A DNA stretch of 64,000 nt from an uncultured Acetatifactor sp. (GTDB lineage: Bacteria > Bacillota > Clostridia > Lachnospirales > Lachnospiraceae). Position 1 is the stretch's first letter; every line of letters starts with the position of its first letter. The stretch is taken from the NCBI GenBank assembly GCA_910585665.1, contig CAJUFI010000002.1, positions 62,001 to 126,000 on the forward strand, in the 5' to 3' direction. A program made the translations under genes and the position numbers. The notes under the pieces were generated by a model. It had not been told where the DNA came from and made no database searches. It saw only the letters and a list, made by a program, of their open reading frames with translations. Shown here in pieces: positions 22,268 through 31,897 of the stretch.

Positions 22268-25200
22268 TTACGCCTCCTTCAATGGCATATTGGAAAATAC
22301 TTCGCTCAGGTTAGCCGCAATTTCCCCGCCCAGTTCATCGGCCATTTCTTTCAGATGCCGCCTGATTACCTGCATAATGTCCTCTTCGCTCTGTCCGTCG
22401 CCGCCGCTGATAACAAACTCCGGCTGCAGGCTTACCTGGACCTGTACCGGTGCCATACCGGAACTGCCTTCTCTTTCTGCGGAAACAGGCTCATATGTTG
22501 GAGCTGTTTCCCTATTGTAATTACCTTCTGAGGATTCGTTATAGCCTGTGGCTACGTTTCTATTTGCTTCGTTGAATAAATTATAGTCTGCCGCATTGTC
22601 GCTCAAATTTGAGCCTCCTACAAAACCTCCATCTGCGTGAGCAGACACACCCAATGCAACGCCTGCCTGCTGATACAGGTCCAGCGCCCTTGCTCTGCGG
22701 CTCGGATTCGTCGGAATAACAAACTCTCCATAACCTTCCTCTGCCAGCCATGACAGCTCAGGACTTCCTACATAACCACCGGCCGCATGGCCGCTCGCCG
22801 TGGCATTGTACGTTGTCGGCAGCGTCGGCAAGCCTGTTACATTGTATACCGGCGTCACATTGACAGTCGGACTGATAGAAAACGGACTCGCTGCGGCTGT
22901 ATCAAGTGATGTCTGCAGGCTGGTTCTCAAAAGCGACGAACCTCCTAACAGGCTTGTAGATGCCCCGGTATTCAGGGAGTCTCCGAAAGCTGTTCCCGCT
23001 GTCTGCCATTCAGATACCAGCTGCTCATAATACTCATTTGAAATCGGTCCATACTGTGCCATAACAGAAGAAAAATCAAAATCTGTTGTCTGCTGTGCCA
23101 TGTACTGCTCCAGGAATGAGTTGAGCGTTTCCTGATCGTTGCTGCTTTCCAAAGCATTATGCAATGCCTCAGAGTATGACTGTTTGACGCTCTCAAAATA
23201 CTCGCCATAGTAGTCTGCCATTGGTCTTGCGGCATCTTCCGGAGATAACCCGATAGTAGGACCCTCTGCCGGGCCAGTAATGGACTCCATAAGGGCGCTC
23301 CAATCTTCATTCGTCATAGAATCCCAATCAATAGCGGCCTTAATTTCTTCCACCGTAGGAATCTGGCTCTTGAAGTCCTGTATGATGCTTTCCTTCGTTC
23401 CTTCCGGCACAGCAAGCGCCGTCTGGATCAGTTCCGTCGCAATCGTGGTCTGCTCTGCCGTGTCGAGATTTAGCTTATCGAGGCCCATCCAGCTTATTAC
23501 ATCCGCCGTCGTCCATGATTTAACATCCGGATGCGCCAGCAGTGCGCTGTTCAAAGCCTCCGTCAGCTTTTCCGTGGTTGAACCCTCAATATCCGGCATG
23601 ATTTTGGAAAGTTCCGAATCCCACGCCGTAGCAATGCTCTCCAGATTGAAGGTGCTTACCCTTGCGTTCAGCTCATTTATTTGTGCATAGTACCCATCCG
23701 TCGCCTCTTTCACCGCGCTGTCGTACTCTTCCTGGGTAATGGCTCCGTCTGCCAGCTGCAAATTCAGATTGGTAAGCGTCAATGTCAATGCGCTCTCATA
23801 CTGCTCGGATGCAGCGGCCACATTCGCCTGCAATTCTTCCTGCAGGGCGTTAAAGCTATCCATATCCAGCGCCGCACCATTATACTTGATCTGTAATGCC
23901 TGCATTTCCGCATCCGTCTTAGCCTCCGTCAGCTTGCCGGTAATTTCCGCAATCTGCTCCTGCAGGCTTTCCAATTCCGCTGCCTCGTCCAGCGTAATCA
24001 CGCTGTCCTCCAGTGAGATGTTCACTGCTTCTTTCAACTTGGCACCCAAATCTTCAACCTGGCTCTTCATACCACCGTAATAACTATCCAGACCGGAAGT
24101 ATCTGCATTGCCGCCGGTCAGAAGCCTTAATGCCACCGTTGCCTCATAATGGTTATCATCGATAAATGTCTGTGCGTTACTGATGAAATTTTCAATCGCT
24201 CCCTTGTAGCCGTCTTTATCAGTCTCGGACAATTCCATGCCAAGACCTACCTTCCAATTCTCCTTTTTCAGAGAAACGACTGAGGACTGCAGATTATTAA
24301 GCGCTGTGTCCGTTTCGGCTGTAATCTGTGCAAACTCATTCAGTTCCTCGGCCATATCGGCAAAGGTAATCTCGCTTGCCACTTTCTTAACTTCTGCCAA
24401 TGACAAAGAAATATCCCCAAAAGCCTTTTTGGCCACATTTGCACATTCCTCCTGGAACATCTGTGCAAACTGTTCTGCCGAAACTTCGGAATCATTCATT
24501 GCCTGCGTCAATGCTTCATTCTTAAACTTGACATCTTCGATTGCCAGCCCTGTAGCCGCAAAGACCTTCTGAGCCTTTTCCGCCTCCTTCTGCATTTCCT
24601 CTACGTTTTCCTGATATTCCTCTTTGACCTTATTTCCCTTGATCCACCCAGCTATGCCTCCGACACCAGCACCGATTAAAGCGCCTACCGCCGTTCCAAG
24701 ACCCGGAATAATGGAGCCAATCGCCGCACCGGCTGCAGCACCCGCCGCAACACCGCCAGCTTTCCAGGCTGCTGATTCTCCGTATGCTTTCTTTTCATCC
24801 GCATCATCAGATTTGATTGCTTTGTATGCGTCCAGCGCACTGCTTATCAGGGTAGCCCCTGCCGCAACTGCACCGGCCCCGGCACCTAATCCGGTCGCCG
24901 CCAATGCCCCGGTACTCATGGACGCACCGCCCGCCAAGTTCCCAGCTCCTAAATTGATGGCCAACATGGCAGACTTTCCGAGTAAACCGGTACCAGCTGC
25001 CGCCGAACCGAGGAAAGAACCCATAAGGGAAGTACCCGTTGCCGGATTTGCCCCGAACAGTCCTTTTCCAACGCTTGCCGCTCCCCTTCCCAGGCTGATA
25101 AACGGCGTTGCAATCTTGCTGAGCATAACAGCTGACAGAACTGAGGACAAATCTGCGGATTCCCCGCCCGGAAGTAACTTTCCGGCGCTGGATAACAGGT

Positions 25201-26938
25201 TTTTGAATCCATCCCACAGTTTCCCCGATACTGCCTCAAAATCAAATCCTTCGGAAAATCCCTTTGCAAACGAGGCTCCGATACTCACTCCTTCGTCTAA
25301 AGTCTCTCCGAGATCAATTCCAAGCAAAGTCATAATGCCGACTTTTAAGCCGGTACCGATTCCCTCCCCGATGTCCTGTGCAAAGTCAGCAAACTTCGCT
25401 TTCCCTGTACTGCTCCACCAATCAGAAAAAGGTTCTGCAATAAATTCGTCCCAGGCAATCTTGACTTTGCCGAAGAAATCAGCATCCTGCCATTCTTTCG
25501 TAGCTGATATTTCATCGAATTTTCTCTGCATCCGGTCAACTTTCGTGTCAACCCAATCCATCAATTCGTCTAACCCCTGCTCTACTGCAGGCATCTGATC
25601 GGTAAGCCAGTCTGCAAGGCTTCTTACATAAGGGGATAATCTTTCTCCAAAAGAAATTTTCACACCATCCACAGCGCTCTGCAGTAATGTGATGGACCCT
25701 TGCAAGTTATCCATCATTGTCGCCGACATATTTGCCGCTGCGCCGTCTGCGTTGTTGATTGCGTCTGCCAGTTTATTATAATCCTCTTCTGAGGCGTTCA
25801 GGATTGCCAGCAACCCCTTCTGTGCCTGAGTACCGGCTATCGTATTAGCCAGATTGGATTTCTGCTCTGCACTCATGCCTGCGGTGGCTTTTCTCAACTC
25901 GCCCATTACATCTGACAGATCCCTTGCATTTCCTTCTGACGTAAAAAACTCAATCCCTAAATCAGACATTGCATCCGCCGCACCGTTGGTATTTGTGGAT
26001 AGTCTGGTAAAGATTGAGTTCAGCGCTGTACCTGCCATTGTCGCCTTGATGCCGGTATTTGCCATAAGCCCGGTCATTAAAGCAACGTCCTCTATGGAAT
26101 AGCCTAACGCCCCGGCCATAGAACCGGCATATTTGAAGGTTTCCCCCATTCCGGAAACCGTTGTATTCGCATTTGATGCTGCCGCCGCCAGAACATCAGA
26201 GAACCGTCCTGCGTCCGATGCCTTCATGTTGAACGCCGTCAAAGCGTCCGTGACAATATCGGATGTAGTCGCCAGGTCCTCCCCGGATGCAGCTGCCAGG
26301 CTGAGTATTCCTTCTATGCCGTTCAGCATATCTTCTGTTTTCCAGCCTGCCATAGCCATATAATTAAATGCCTCTGCTGACTCCTGGGCCGTGAACTTTG
26401 TCGTGGCCCCCATTTCCTTTGCTTTATTTGTCAGCCTTGTCAGCTCCGAGCCTGTGGCCCCGCTTATAGCCTGAACCTGTGACATAGCAGCCTCGAAATT
26501 CTTATAGGTTTCTATCGTATCTTTCAACCCTATACTAACTCCGAGGACTGCTCCCACTTGAAAGACTGGATTCTTCAACAGGTTTATGATCCCTCTCACG
26601 GGGGAGGTAATGAGATCAACCGCCCGCATTGTGACGCTCCATGTTTTCCCGGCAAAACTTCTCAGCCCATTTCCGAGCGTAGAAACAATCGGAGAAATCC
26701 TGTCTTTTGCCTCCAGCAGTATCTCATATTTTTCCTTCGCCCAGCTTGCAAGGCTCTTTTCTGTTTTCTGCGCCTGCCTGTCAAACTGAGTAACGGTGGA
26801 ATTAGCTTTCTTTGCGGCGCTGTTGGCACCCTCTGCCGCCTTTTCCATCCGCTCAAAATTCTTTGTGACATTAGACAGCTCCGGATCAGTGTTGTCTATC
26901 GTCTCAATGGGTATCTCAATTCTAAGAGTCTCAGCCAT
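22268..26938 (-). CDS. Tail tape measure protein
   Basis: 1556 aa from the ATG at 26938 (GGAGG 8 nt upstream). N-terminal TP901-type core: AISGATGSELTRLTNKAKEM and KFTAQESAEAFNYMAMAGWK. Hydrophobic Ala/Gly-rich segments lie in the middle (about 610-760), followed by long helical stretches. Length is in the range expected for a tail of ~200 nm by the usual ~1.5 A per residue rule. It sets tail length and is packed inside the tube. The C-terminus has no obvious lysozyme or peptidase motif. Confidence 0.9.
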   Translation of the reverse strand: MAETLRIEIPIETIDNTDPELSNVTKNFERMEKAAEGANSAAKKANSTVTQFDRQAQKTEKSLASWAKEKYEILLEAKDRISPIVSTLGNGLRSFAGKTWSVTMRAVDLITSPVRGIINLLKNPVFQVGAVLGVSIGLKDTIETYKNFEAAMSQVQAISGATGSELTRLTNKAKEMGATTKFTAQESAEAFNYMAMAGWKTEDMLNGIEGILSLAAASGEDLATTSDIVTDALTAFNMKASDAGRFSDVLAAAASNANTTVSGMGETFKYAGSMAGALGYSIEDVALMTGLMANTGIKATMAGTALNSIFTRLSTNTNGAADAMSDLGIEFFTSEGNARDLSDVMGELRKATAGMSAEQKSNLANTIAGTQAQKGLLAILNASEEDYNKLADAINNADGAAANMSATMMDNLQGSITLLQSAVDGVKISFGERLSPYVRSLADWLTDQMPAVEQGLDELMDWVDTKVDRMQRKFDEISATKEWQDADFFGKVKIAWDEFIAEPFSDWWSSTGKAKFADFAQDIGEGIGTGLKVGIMTLLGIDLGETLDEGVSIGASFAKGFSEGFDFEAVSGKLWDGFKNLLSSAGKLLPGGESADLSSVLSAVMLSKIATPFISLGRGAASVGKGLFGANPATGTSLMGSFLGSAAAGTGLLGKSAMLAINLGAGNLAGGASMSTGALAATGLGAGAGAVAAGATLISSALDAYKAIKSDDADEKKAYGESAAWKAGGVAAGAAAGAAIGSIIPGLGTAVGALIGAGVGGIAGWIKGNKVKEEYQENVEEMQKEAEKAQKVFAATGLAIEDVKFKNEALTQAMNDSEVSAEQFAQMFQEECANVAKKAFGDISLSLAEVKKVASEITFADMAEELNEFAQITAETDTALNNLQSSVVSLKKENWKVGLGMELSETDKDGYKGAIENFISNAQTFIDDNHYEATVALRLLTGGNADTSGLDSYYGGMKSQVEDLGAKLKEAVNISLEDSVITLDEAAELESLQEQIAEITGKLTEAKTDAEMQALQIKYNGAALDMDSFNALQEELQANVAAASEQYESALTLTLTNLNLQLADGAITQEEYDSAVKEATDGYYAQINELNARVSTFNLESIATAWDSELSKIMPDIEGSTTEKLTEALNSALLAHPDVKSWTTADVISWMGLDKLNLDTAEQTTIATELIQTALAVPEGTKESIIQDFKSQIPTVEEIKAAIDWDSMTNEDWSALMESITGPAEGPTIGLSPEDAARPMADYYGEYFESVKQSYSEALHNALESSNDQETLNSFLEQYMAQQTTDFDFSSVMAQYGPISNEYYEQLVSEWQTAGTAFGDSLNTGASTSLLGGSSLLRTSLQTSLDTAAASPFSISPTVNVTPVYNVTGLPTLPTTYNATASGHAAGGYVGSPELSWLAEEGYGEFVIPTNPSRRARALDLYQQAGVALGVSAHADGGFVGGSNLSDNAADYNLFNEANRNVATGYNESSEGNYNRETAPTYEPVSAEREGSSGMAPVQVQVSLQPEFVISGGDGQSEEDIMQVIRRHLKEMADELGGEIAANLSEVFSNMPLKEA

Positions 26939-27655
26939 TGTCATTCCCTCCTTTCCGTGATTCTAAGGTTATTCTCATGGAGGCAAGCATAAATGCCTGC
27001 ACTCCCTTCGGTTTCTCGTAAAATTCATCCGGAGTTATGCCTGTTGTCTGGAAAATGTGATGCAACAGGCATAGTTTTCCTCCGGCTTCGATCAGTTTTT
27101 TGCCACTTCCTCCAGATTGGCCTCATATCCGCTGAGCTTGTCGATTGCCTCCAGGACTTTATCCTTCTCACCGGCTTTCAGCGTGTACTCGATCACATCC
27201 AATCCGCTCATAATCTGGTAGCCTTTATCCTCCAGAGCCTTCCAGACCTTCTTGTTATCCCACAACTTCTCCCTGTCCTCGTCCACCGTGGCCTTGTGGA
27301 TGATTGCGGACTGGTACTTGATGCGGTCCGTGTCCTCCGGCATCTTCATCCCCAGCTGCTTGTTGCGTACATACTTCGTGTACTTCTTGCGGCATTTGTC
27401 GTATTCCTCAGAGCCGAGGGGCCTGATCTCAAACGCAAAATACAGCCTGCCCTCCCGGATAATCTCAATCCTTTGGCGTTCCTCTGTCGCAAAACCGGCG
27501 GCGGCGATCAAGCCCTGGATAAAATCGTCCTCATTCGCCCGGATGATTTCCTTCGTCTCTTCCTCACTCGTTTCAACTACCGTCTCATTCTGCGCTGCAG
27601 CCTTCTCCGCATTGCCTGCTCCTATCGTTACACCTTTCCTTAACTCGTCAGCCAT
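26931..27655 (-). CDS. Frameshifted tail assembly chaperone, long form (241 aa)
   Basis: Frames 0 and -1 joined at the slippery heptamer A AAA AAC (27101-27095), directly before the 0-frame stop. The -1 frame then reads 54 codons starting LIEAGGKLCLLHHIFQTTG to a TGA (26933-26931) that overlaps the tape measure start. The extension is free of stops, in the usual place, and of the expected length for a gpGT-like chaperone. In lambda-type and PBSX-type tails a small share of ribosomes shift, giving both forms. Confidence 0.75.
27092..27655 (-). CDS. Tail assembly chaperone, short form (XkdN-like)
   Basis: 187 aa from the ATG at 27655 (AAGGAGG upstream). Contains GLIAAAGFATEERQRIEIIR and IRPLGSEEYDKCRKKYTK, in keeping with the XkdN-like family, and lies between the tube and tape measure genes. 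Would bind the tape measure during tail assembly. Confidence 0.85.
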   Translation of the reverse strand: MADELRKGVTIGAGNAEKAAAQNETVVETSEEETKEIIRANEDDFIQGLIAAAGFATEERQRIEIIREGRLYFAFEIRPLGSEEYDKCRKKYTKYVRNKQLGMKMPEDTDRIKYQSAIIHKATVDEDREKLWDNKKVWKALEDKGYQIMSGLDVIEYTLKAGEKDKVLEAIDKLSGYEANLEEVAKN

Positions 27656-27730
27656 AATTGCTTTCCTCCTTATTCGCAAAATTTAAGGGAGAGGCTGGCC
27701 TGCCCCTCCCTGTCTGATGATCCGTTACTA

Positions 27731-28195
27731 TTACGCTCTGTCTACCGTCAATAACGACTGCAGCTTAGGCGGTCTGTTCACAAAGAAATTCCAGTTACGC
27801 TTGATTACATCGCCCACGGCAACATTCTGAATGTCAACCTGCCCGGAAGGGATGCACTCCTTATAGACAACACGCTCTTCCGAGCCGTTCCTGCCAAGAA
27901 GCGTTCCCTGGAAATTCCAGGCCGGCATAATCTGCGTTTCCAGCGCCTCCATGAGCGCTTCGATAAATTCATCATCTTCCACCACAATCTGCGACATGGT
28001 AAGGTTGACAGCGAAAGTGTTCGCCGTCTCATGCTCCTGTGCATCACCGAGGACGCTGTACTTTGCATTGTTCCAGTTCACATTTGATGTAAACTGCTCC
28101 ACCGTTGCCAGCAGAACGCCGTCCTCGCTGTAAAATGCACCGTCCTTCCCGGTTCTTGCGTGTCGGGAATCACCCGCTGCTCTTTCATTTCTCAT
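27731..28195 (-). CDS. Tail tube protein (XkdM-like)
   Basis: 154 aa. RTGKDGAFYSEDGVLLATVEQ and YSVLGDAQEHETANTF fit the XkdM/phage core tail protein family, and the NFQGTLLGRNGSEERVVYKEC region is the typical strand-rich centre. Immediately downstream of the sheath gene. Forms the inner tube of the contractile tail. Confidence 0.85.
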   Translation of the reverse strand: MRNERAAGDSRHARTGKDGAFYSEDGVLLATVEQFTSNVNWNNAKYSVLGDAQEHETANTFAVNLTMSQIVVEDDEFIEALMEALETQIMPAWNFQGTLLGRNGSEERVVYKECIPSGQVDIQNVAVGDVIKRNWNFFVNRPPKLQSLLTVDRA

Positions 28196-28207
28196 GGCCT
28201 ATACCTC

Positions 28208-29617
28208 CTATTCTTCATTCGTGCTGAAGCGGAACAGGAATGTCAAATAGATGTGTTCCATAGAATCCTTGTCGATCACATCAATATCGAACCATGCGCT
28301 GTCTCCGTCAGCCGTGTATGCACTGCTCTCAGTTACCGAGCAGGCCACCAGCTTGCCCTCTTCCCTCATGGAATCGCCAACGCCCTGAATCTGGCTGATA
28401 ACCGTTGCCCTGCCGTTCTTGTCATTGTCAACCTTGCCGACCAGATCATCCGTTGTGGTATTGATGCGCCGGATAAGCTCAAACCTCGTCTTAACCCTCC
28501 GGATTTTCTTCCAGCCGTCGTCCTGGTTATCTGCAGGAGTGATAAGCGTATTGATTGCGTTATCAATCCACACCTGCTTTGCCTTGTTATAGGTCAGCAC
28601 CAGGCACTCTCTTTTCTCAGCAGCAATAATCTCCGTATTCGTCAGCTTCTCTTTGATCTCGGAAAAACCGTTGATTACGGTATGCGTCAGAGAAGAATTG
28701 GCTGCCGCCGCCCCAATCATCCCGGCAATGCGGGCCGCCGTCTGATAGCCGTCAATTTCCTTGCCCTGCTCGTCAATATGAGCGTTCAGCACATAATTCA
28801 TCTTCTCGTCATTGAAAGACGCTGCGTGTGCCTCTCTGATCTCCAGATCAACCGTATGCTTTTCAGCAACTACCGCCTGACAAAGCGATCCTGCGTCAAA
28901 AATCCGGTTGATGAAAGACTGCAGGAGCAGATGAATCTCCGTGTCCTCCGTATCCAGACAAATCGTGTTAAAATCAAAAGGCTCGACCTGTGCGAAAGCA
29001 TTGGAATAATCCCCTGTCGTTACCTGGGGATTGATTCCTTTTGTGAACGCACTCTGGGAAACCGCCGCAAGCACTGCCGTACCTTTCCCTTCTTTTGCCT
29101 CTGCCTTGAAGTTTCTGGAGGATGCCAGCGCCGCTACCAGCGCATCGACCTCTCCCTCGCCTGCAGAAAACTCCAGCTTTTCAAACTCCGTCGTACCCGC
29201 ATAAAAAATACACTCCTTCAGGGCAGAATCCGAAAGTTTCTCACGGATTGTAACCGTGAAATCCTTATCTCCCGGATATTTCGCCGTGATGGTAAGTGCC
29301 TCTTCTTCATCCGTATCTTTCAGCGTGATCGTTCCCTGTGAGCCGCCGTTTCCTACCCGGCAGGCGATAATGGTCTTTGCGCCACCGGCAATCGCCTCTT
29401 TCATTGCATCCGTGGTAAGCCCGGTTCCAAATGTACGCTCATAACCGTCCTCAGCGCTCAATTCAACCGCCGTATTCAGCGGTCCGAAATCTGCCTTGAA
29501 GATTACGGCTGTTACTCCATTCATCACACCGGCGGCTGCGTTGCCGCCTTTCTTCTGAATGTTGAAGTATGAACCAGGCCGTACCTTTGTTTCTCCTAAG
29601 ATAAATGTACCTGCCAT
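28208..29617 (-). CDS. Tail sheath protein (XkdK-like)
   Basis: 469 aa. N-terminus MAGTFILGETKVRPGSYFNI and C-terminus MEHIYLTFLFRFSTNEE match Firmicute contractile sheath proteins; the interior TVISQIQGVGDSMREEGKLVAC and VTTGDYSNAFAQVEPFDFNT stretches support XkdK. This is the strongest sign that the tail contracts. Confidence 0.9.
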   Translation of the reverse strand: MAGTFILGETKVRPGSYFNIQKKGGNAAAGVMNGVTAVIFKADFGPLNTAVELSAEDGYERTFGTGLTTDAMKEAIAGGAKTIIACRVGNGGSQGTITLKDTDEEEALTITAKYPGDKDFTVTIREKLSDSALKECIFYAGTTEFEKLEFSAGEGEVDALVAALASSRNFKAEAKEGKGTAVLAAVSQSAFTKGINPQVTTGDYSNAFAQVEPFDFNTICLDTEDTEIHLLLQSFINRIFDAGSLCQAVVAEKHTVDLEIREAHAASFNDEKMNYVLNAHIDEQGKEIDGYQTAARIAGMIGAAAANSSLTHTVINGFSEIKEKLTNTEIIAAEKRECLVLTYNKAKQVWIDNAINTLITPADNQDDGWKKIRRVKTRFELIRRINTTTDDLVGKVDNDKNGRATVISQIQGVGDSMREEGKLVACSVTESSAYTADGDSAWFDIDVIDKDSMEHIYLTFLFRFSTNEE

Positions 29618-29620
29618 CTT

Positions 29621-29875
29621 CTACTTGACCTCCTTCTTTAAGAATTTCTCTACAATAGCCTTCGCCTCGGAAACCGTACACTCTGTTTTTCCTGCGGCCC
29701 GTAACGCCGCCGAAACACATTCCTGCCTGGTTCCGAAGATTTTTCTGGCATTTGCCGCAAGATCGCCCACCGGATAGACAGATTCTTTTTCTGCCTTCGG
29801 TTTGTTCTTCGGCTCCTGCACTGCCTCTGCCTGCTTTTCAGCAGTACCGGCGCTTTTCCCTGTTTCCTTTGCCAT
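29621..29875 (-). CDS. Small protein between connector and sheath genes, 84 aa
   Basis: 84 aa: a disordered Lys/Glu/Ala N-terminal third, then an ordered helical C-terminal part (ANARKIFGTRQECVSAALRA and ECTVSEAKAIVEKFLKKEV). Similar small proteins sit in this place in Clostridia myophages (recalled). Role unknown. Confidence 0.65.
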   Translation of the reverse strand: MAKETGKSAGTAEKQAEAVQEPKNKPKAEKESVYPVGDLAANARKIFGTRQECVSAALRAAGKTECTVSEAKAIVEKFLKKEVK

Positions 29876-29886
29876 CTTGTACCTCC

Positions 29887-30762
29887 TTACTTATACTTCA
29901 CATGAGCCGCCTGCAAGGAATGAGGCTTTGCCCTATACCTCAGCAGCCCGTAATGACCTGTTACAAAAATCTGGCCGTCTTTCAGATAGTCAGATTTATA
30001 ATTTGCCTGCAGCCTCTTTATAAACATTGGCGAATAGTCCAACATGATAATCTCCCCATCCAGCGATATGCTGTTTGCAATCGCTGCTGCCATTTTCAGC
30101 CTTTTTCCGCTATCCGGGCATAAAATATGGACGGCAATTCTGCCATCCATCCATGCGACTGTATTCGTTTCCTCAGCCTTGTCGGCTGACAGCAGCCTGC
30201 AATAGATTACCGGTCTTTCTGCTGTCGCCTCCGTTATTTCCTCCATCCTGTCATACCCCATAATCAGGCACTCCGGATATATTCCCTTGATATACTGATT
30301 GGTTGCCATGATCGGGTCAGGGTCGGACGTTTCCTGAGAAGGATATTCCAGGATGTCAAAACGTATTTCGCTCCCGATTGTCACATCCCCTTTCTTTTCA
30401 TCTATGGAAAATGCGTCTGTCCTCGCCCATGCAAAACAGTATGGCGTGCCGCCTTCCGGCTTTAATATCACATCCCGCAGGCAGTCCTTAATGATTGGTT
30501 CTATTTCCTCCGGCATTATCTCCGCCGTGTTCTGGCAGAGCAGAGACACTGACAAAGTTCCTGCGCTCCGCCGCTCTTCATTCGCCTGCAGGTCAAAATT
30601 GTAAACCACCATCGGGTACTGCGTATTGCCGCCCCACCCTTCCTGACTCTCTCCCGGCGGTTCCGGGCTGAAAACAGCGGGCGCACCGGAAAATATTGCA
30701 AGATGCTTTACAAGATTCTCCGAACTGGCAAACCTTTTATAAATCAGTTCCTCCAGCTTCAT
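29887..30762 (-). CDS. Tail terminator/completion-like protein, 291 aa
   Basis: From the ATG at 30762 (AAGGAG 3 nt upstream). No named motif, but position (between the head-closure genes and the sheath) and the repeated beta-strand pattern fit tail-completion or tail-terminator proteins of PBSX-like phages. It looks duplicated in layout: a segment with YNFDLQANEERRSAGTLSV and one with NTVAWMDGRIAVHILC. Confidence 0.55.
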   Translation of the reverse strand: MKLEELIYKRFASSENLVKHLAIFSGAPAVFSPEPPGESQEGWGGNTQYPMVVYNFDLQANEERRSAGTLSVSLLCQNTAEIMPEEIEPIIKDCLRDVILKPEGGTPYCFAWARTDAFSIDEKKGDVTIGSEIRFDILEYPSQETSDPDPIMATNQYIKGIYPECLIMGYDRMEEITEATAERPVIYCRLLSADKAEETNTVAWMDGRIAVHILCPDSGKRLKMAAAIANSISLDGEIIMLDYSPMFIKRLQANYKSDYLKDGQIFVTGHYGLLRYRAKPHSLQAAHVKYK

Positions 30763-31075
30763 CTTCTCCTTCAGCTCCTTCCGTTCCCTGCTGTTCTCCG
30801 TCTGCCTTAATGCCGTACTCAAATACTTCCGACATATCAGCCGACCATCTGATTTCCCATTGCCCGCTTACTGCCTCGGACACAGGAATCATGAAATGAT
30901 TTGTTACATTGCCGATTCCGGGATGGTACTGCACAATCAGCTGATCCTCTGTCGCTGATGTCACAAACCCGGCTTTTCCTTCGGGCCATGAGTAATGCCT
31001 GCCCCATAGCAGGTACCCACGCTGGATTTCTCTCAGATCGAAGGCTTCTACCGGCTTTTCCATTACCAATGCCAA
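30737..31075 (-). CDS. Small connector-region protein, 112 aa
   Basis: Starts at a TTG (31075) with AGGAGG 9 nt upstream. Strand-rich, aromatic N-terminal half (REIQRGYLLWGRHYSWPEGK) and an acidic C-terminal tail. It overlaps the next gene by 26 nt. Not a named family; position fits a head-tail connector component. Confidence 0.6.
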   Translation of the reverse strand: MALVMEKPVEAFDLREIQRGYLLWGRHYSWPEGKAGFVTSATEDQLIVQYHPGIGNVTNHFMIPVSEAVSGQWEIRWSADMSEVFEYGIKADGEQQGTEGAEGEDEAGGTDL

Positions 31076-31088
31076 TATTCTCTACCTC

Positions 31089-31544
31089 CTATGTGTAAGG
31101 CTCTCCATAAATCCTTTGGATTTCCGGCATGGCCTTCTCCTTGATTTTTTCTGTAAACGGTCTTGCCGCCATTTTGGAGCTTCCATTCTCCAAAATACCT
31201 GCGTATGGTTCCTGGCTTTCAAGTTCCGCTATAATGGCAACCCCTCCGCCGGAGGAATTTTCGCTTTTCACCTGTCCGTTCCAGTGCATACGCAGATTTC
31301 CGGTTCTTCTTGCCGGTGGCTCTCCTGGTGCAGATGCGGTATAGGTAGCCTTGCTGTGCGGCTTTCTGTAAACCCTGCCGCTACGCTGACCCTTCAATAC
31401 TTCCAATTCTGCGTTTCGTATGGCATTGACCGCCCGGACTCCCCTTGAAACCACTTTACGGTTGATATTCGTCACCTGGTCCTTCACGGTTGCCCGGATA
31501 GCACTGCCAGCGCTCCCAGCCTTTCCGTCTACCCATAATTTCAT
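31089..31544 (-). CDS. HK97 gp10-like tail component
   Basis: 151 aa. The basic N-terminal half with AVNAIRNAELEVLKGQRSGR and the Ala/Gly-rich APGEPPARRTGNLRMHW stretch followed by YAGILENGSSKMAARPF identify HK97 gp10/minor tail family members. Located between the head-closure protein and the small connector protein. Function: tail completion. Confidence 0.8.
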   Translation of the reverse strand: MKLWVDGKAGSAGSAIRATVKDQVTNINRKVVSRGVRAVNAIRNAELEVLKGQRSGRVYRKPHSKATYTASAPGEPPARRTGNLRMHWNGQVKSENSSGGGVAIIAELESQEPYAGILENGSSKMAARPFTEKIKEKAMPEIQRIYGEPYT

Positions 31545-31897
31545 TTTGCATCCCTTCTTTCCTCTGCGTAATAAATTGTAGATATGCCGAGTGAACCCGT
31601 ATCATCAATATCCACAACGTAAAACGTGCGGTTCCCAAGAATCAGTTTATCCGAACGCTTTGCTTTCGGACTTCCTGACTGCACAATGGTATGAGTGACA
31701 ATGTGATCCTTCTGGCTGTGGTTTGTCCTGTCCTCGTCGGTAGCTTCCGCAAGACACCCTTTCAGGATAAGCGAGCCGTTACCGCTGTGATTGTTCGCCA
31801 CCCTCCCTGTGCTTGTTACGGTCTGCGTATTTCTCTCAACAATAAAATCTTTGAACAGGTTTCCGGGCCTTAAATACATATATCTCGCATTATTCAT
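31541..31897 (-). CDS. Head closure / head-tail joining protein, 118 aa
   Basis: The stretch NFL-type RYMYLRPGNLFKDFIVER and FYVVDIDDTGSLGISTIYYA fit head closure or neck proteins that follow a DUF4054-like connector. Overlaps both neighbours by 4 nt. Assignment rests mainly on order. Confidence 0.6.
   Translation of the reverse strand: MNNARYMYLRPGNLFKDFIVERNTQTVTSTGRVANNHSGNGSLILKGCLAEATDEDRTNHSQKDHIVTHTIVQSGSPKAKRSDKLILGNRTFYVVDIDDTGSLGISTIYYAEERRDAK

Noticed and set aside
24624..25598. Open frame of 324 codons on the plus strand opposite the tape measure gene
   Set aside because: It is a Pro/Ala-rich shadow of the Gly/Ala-rich minus-strand gene; no ribosome binding site or recognisable domain.
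28160..29341. Open frame of 393 codons on the plus strand opposite the tail sheath gene
   Set aside because: Shadow of the sheath gene; the minus-strand protein has clear family features, this one has none.
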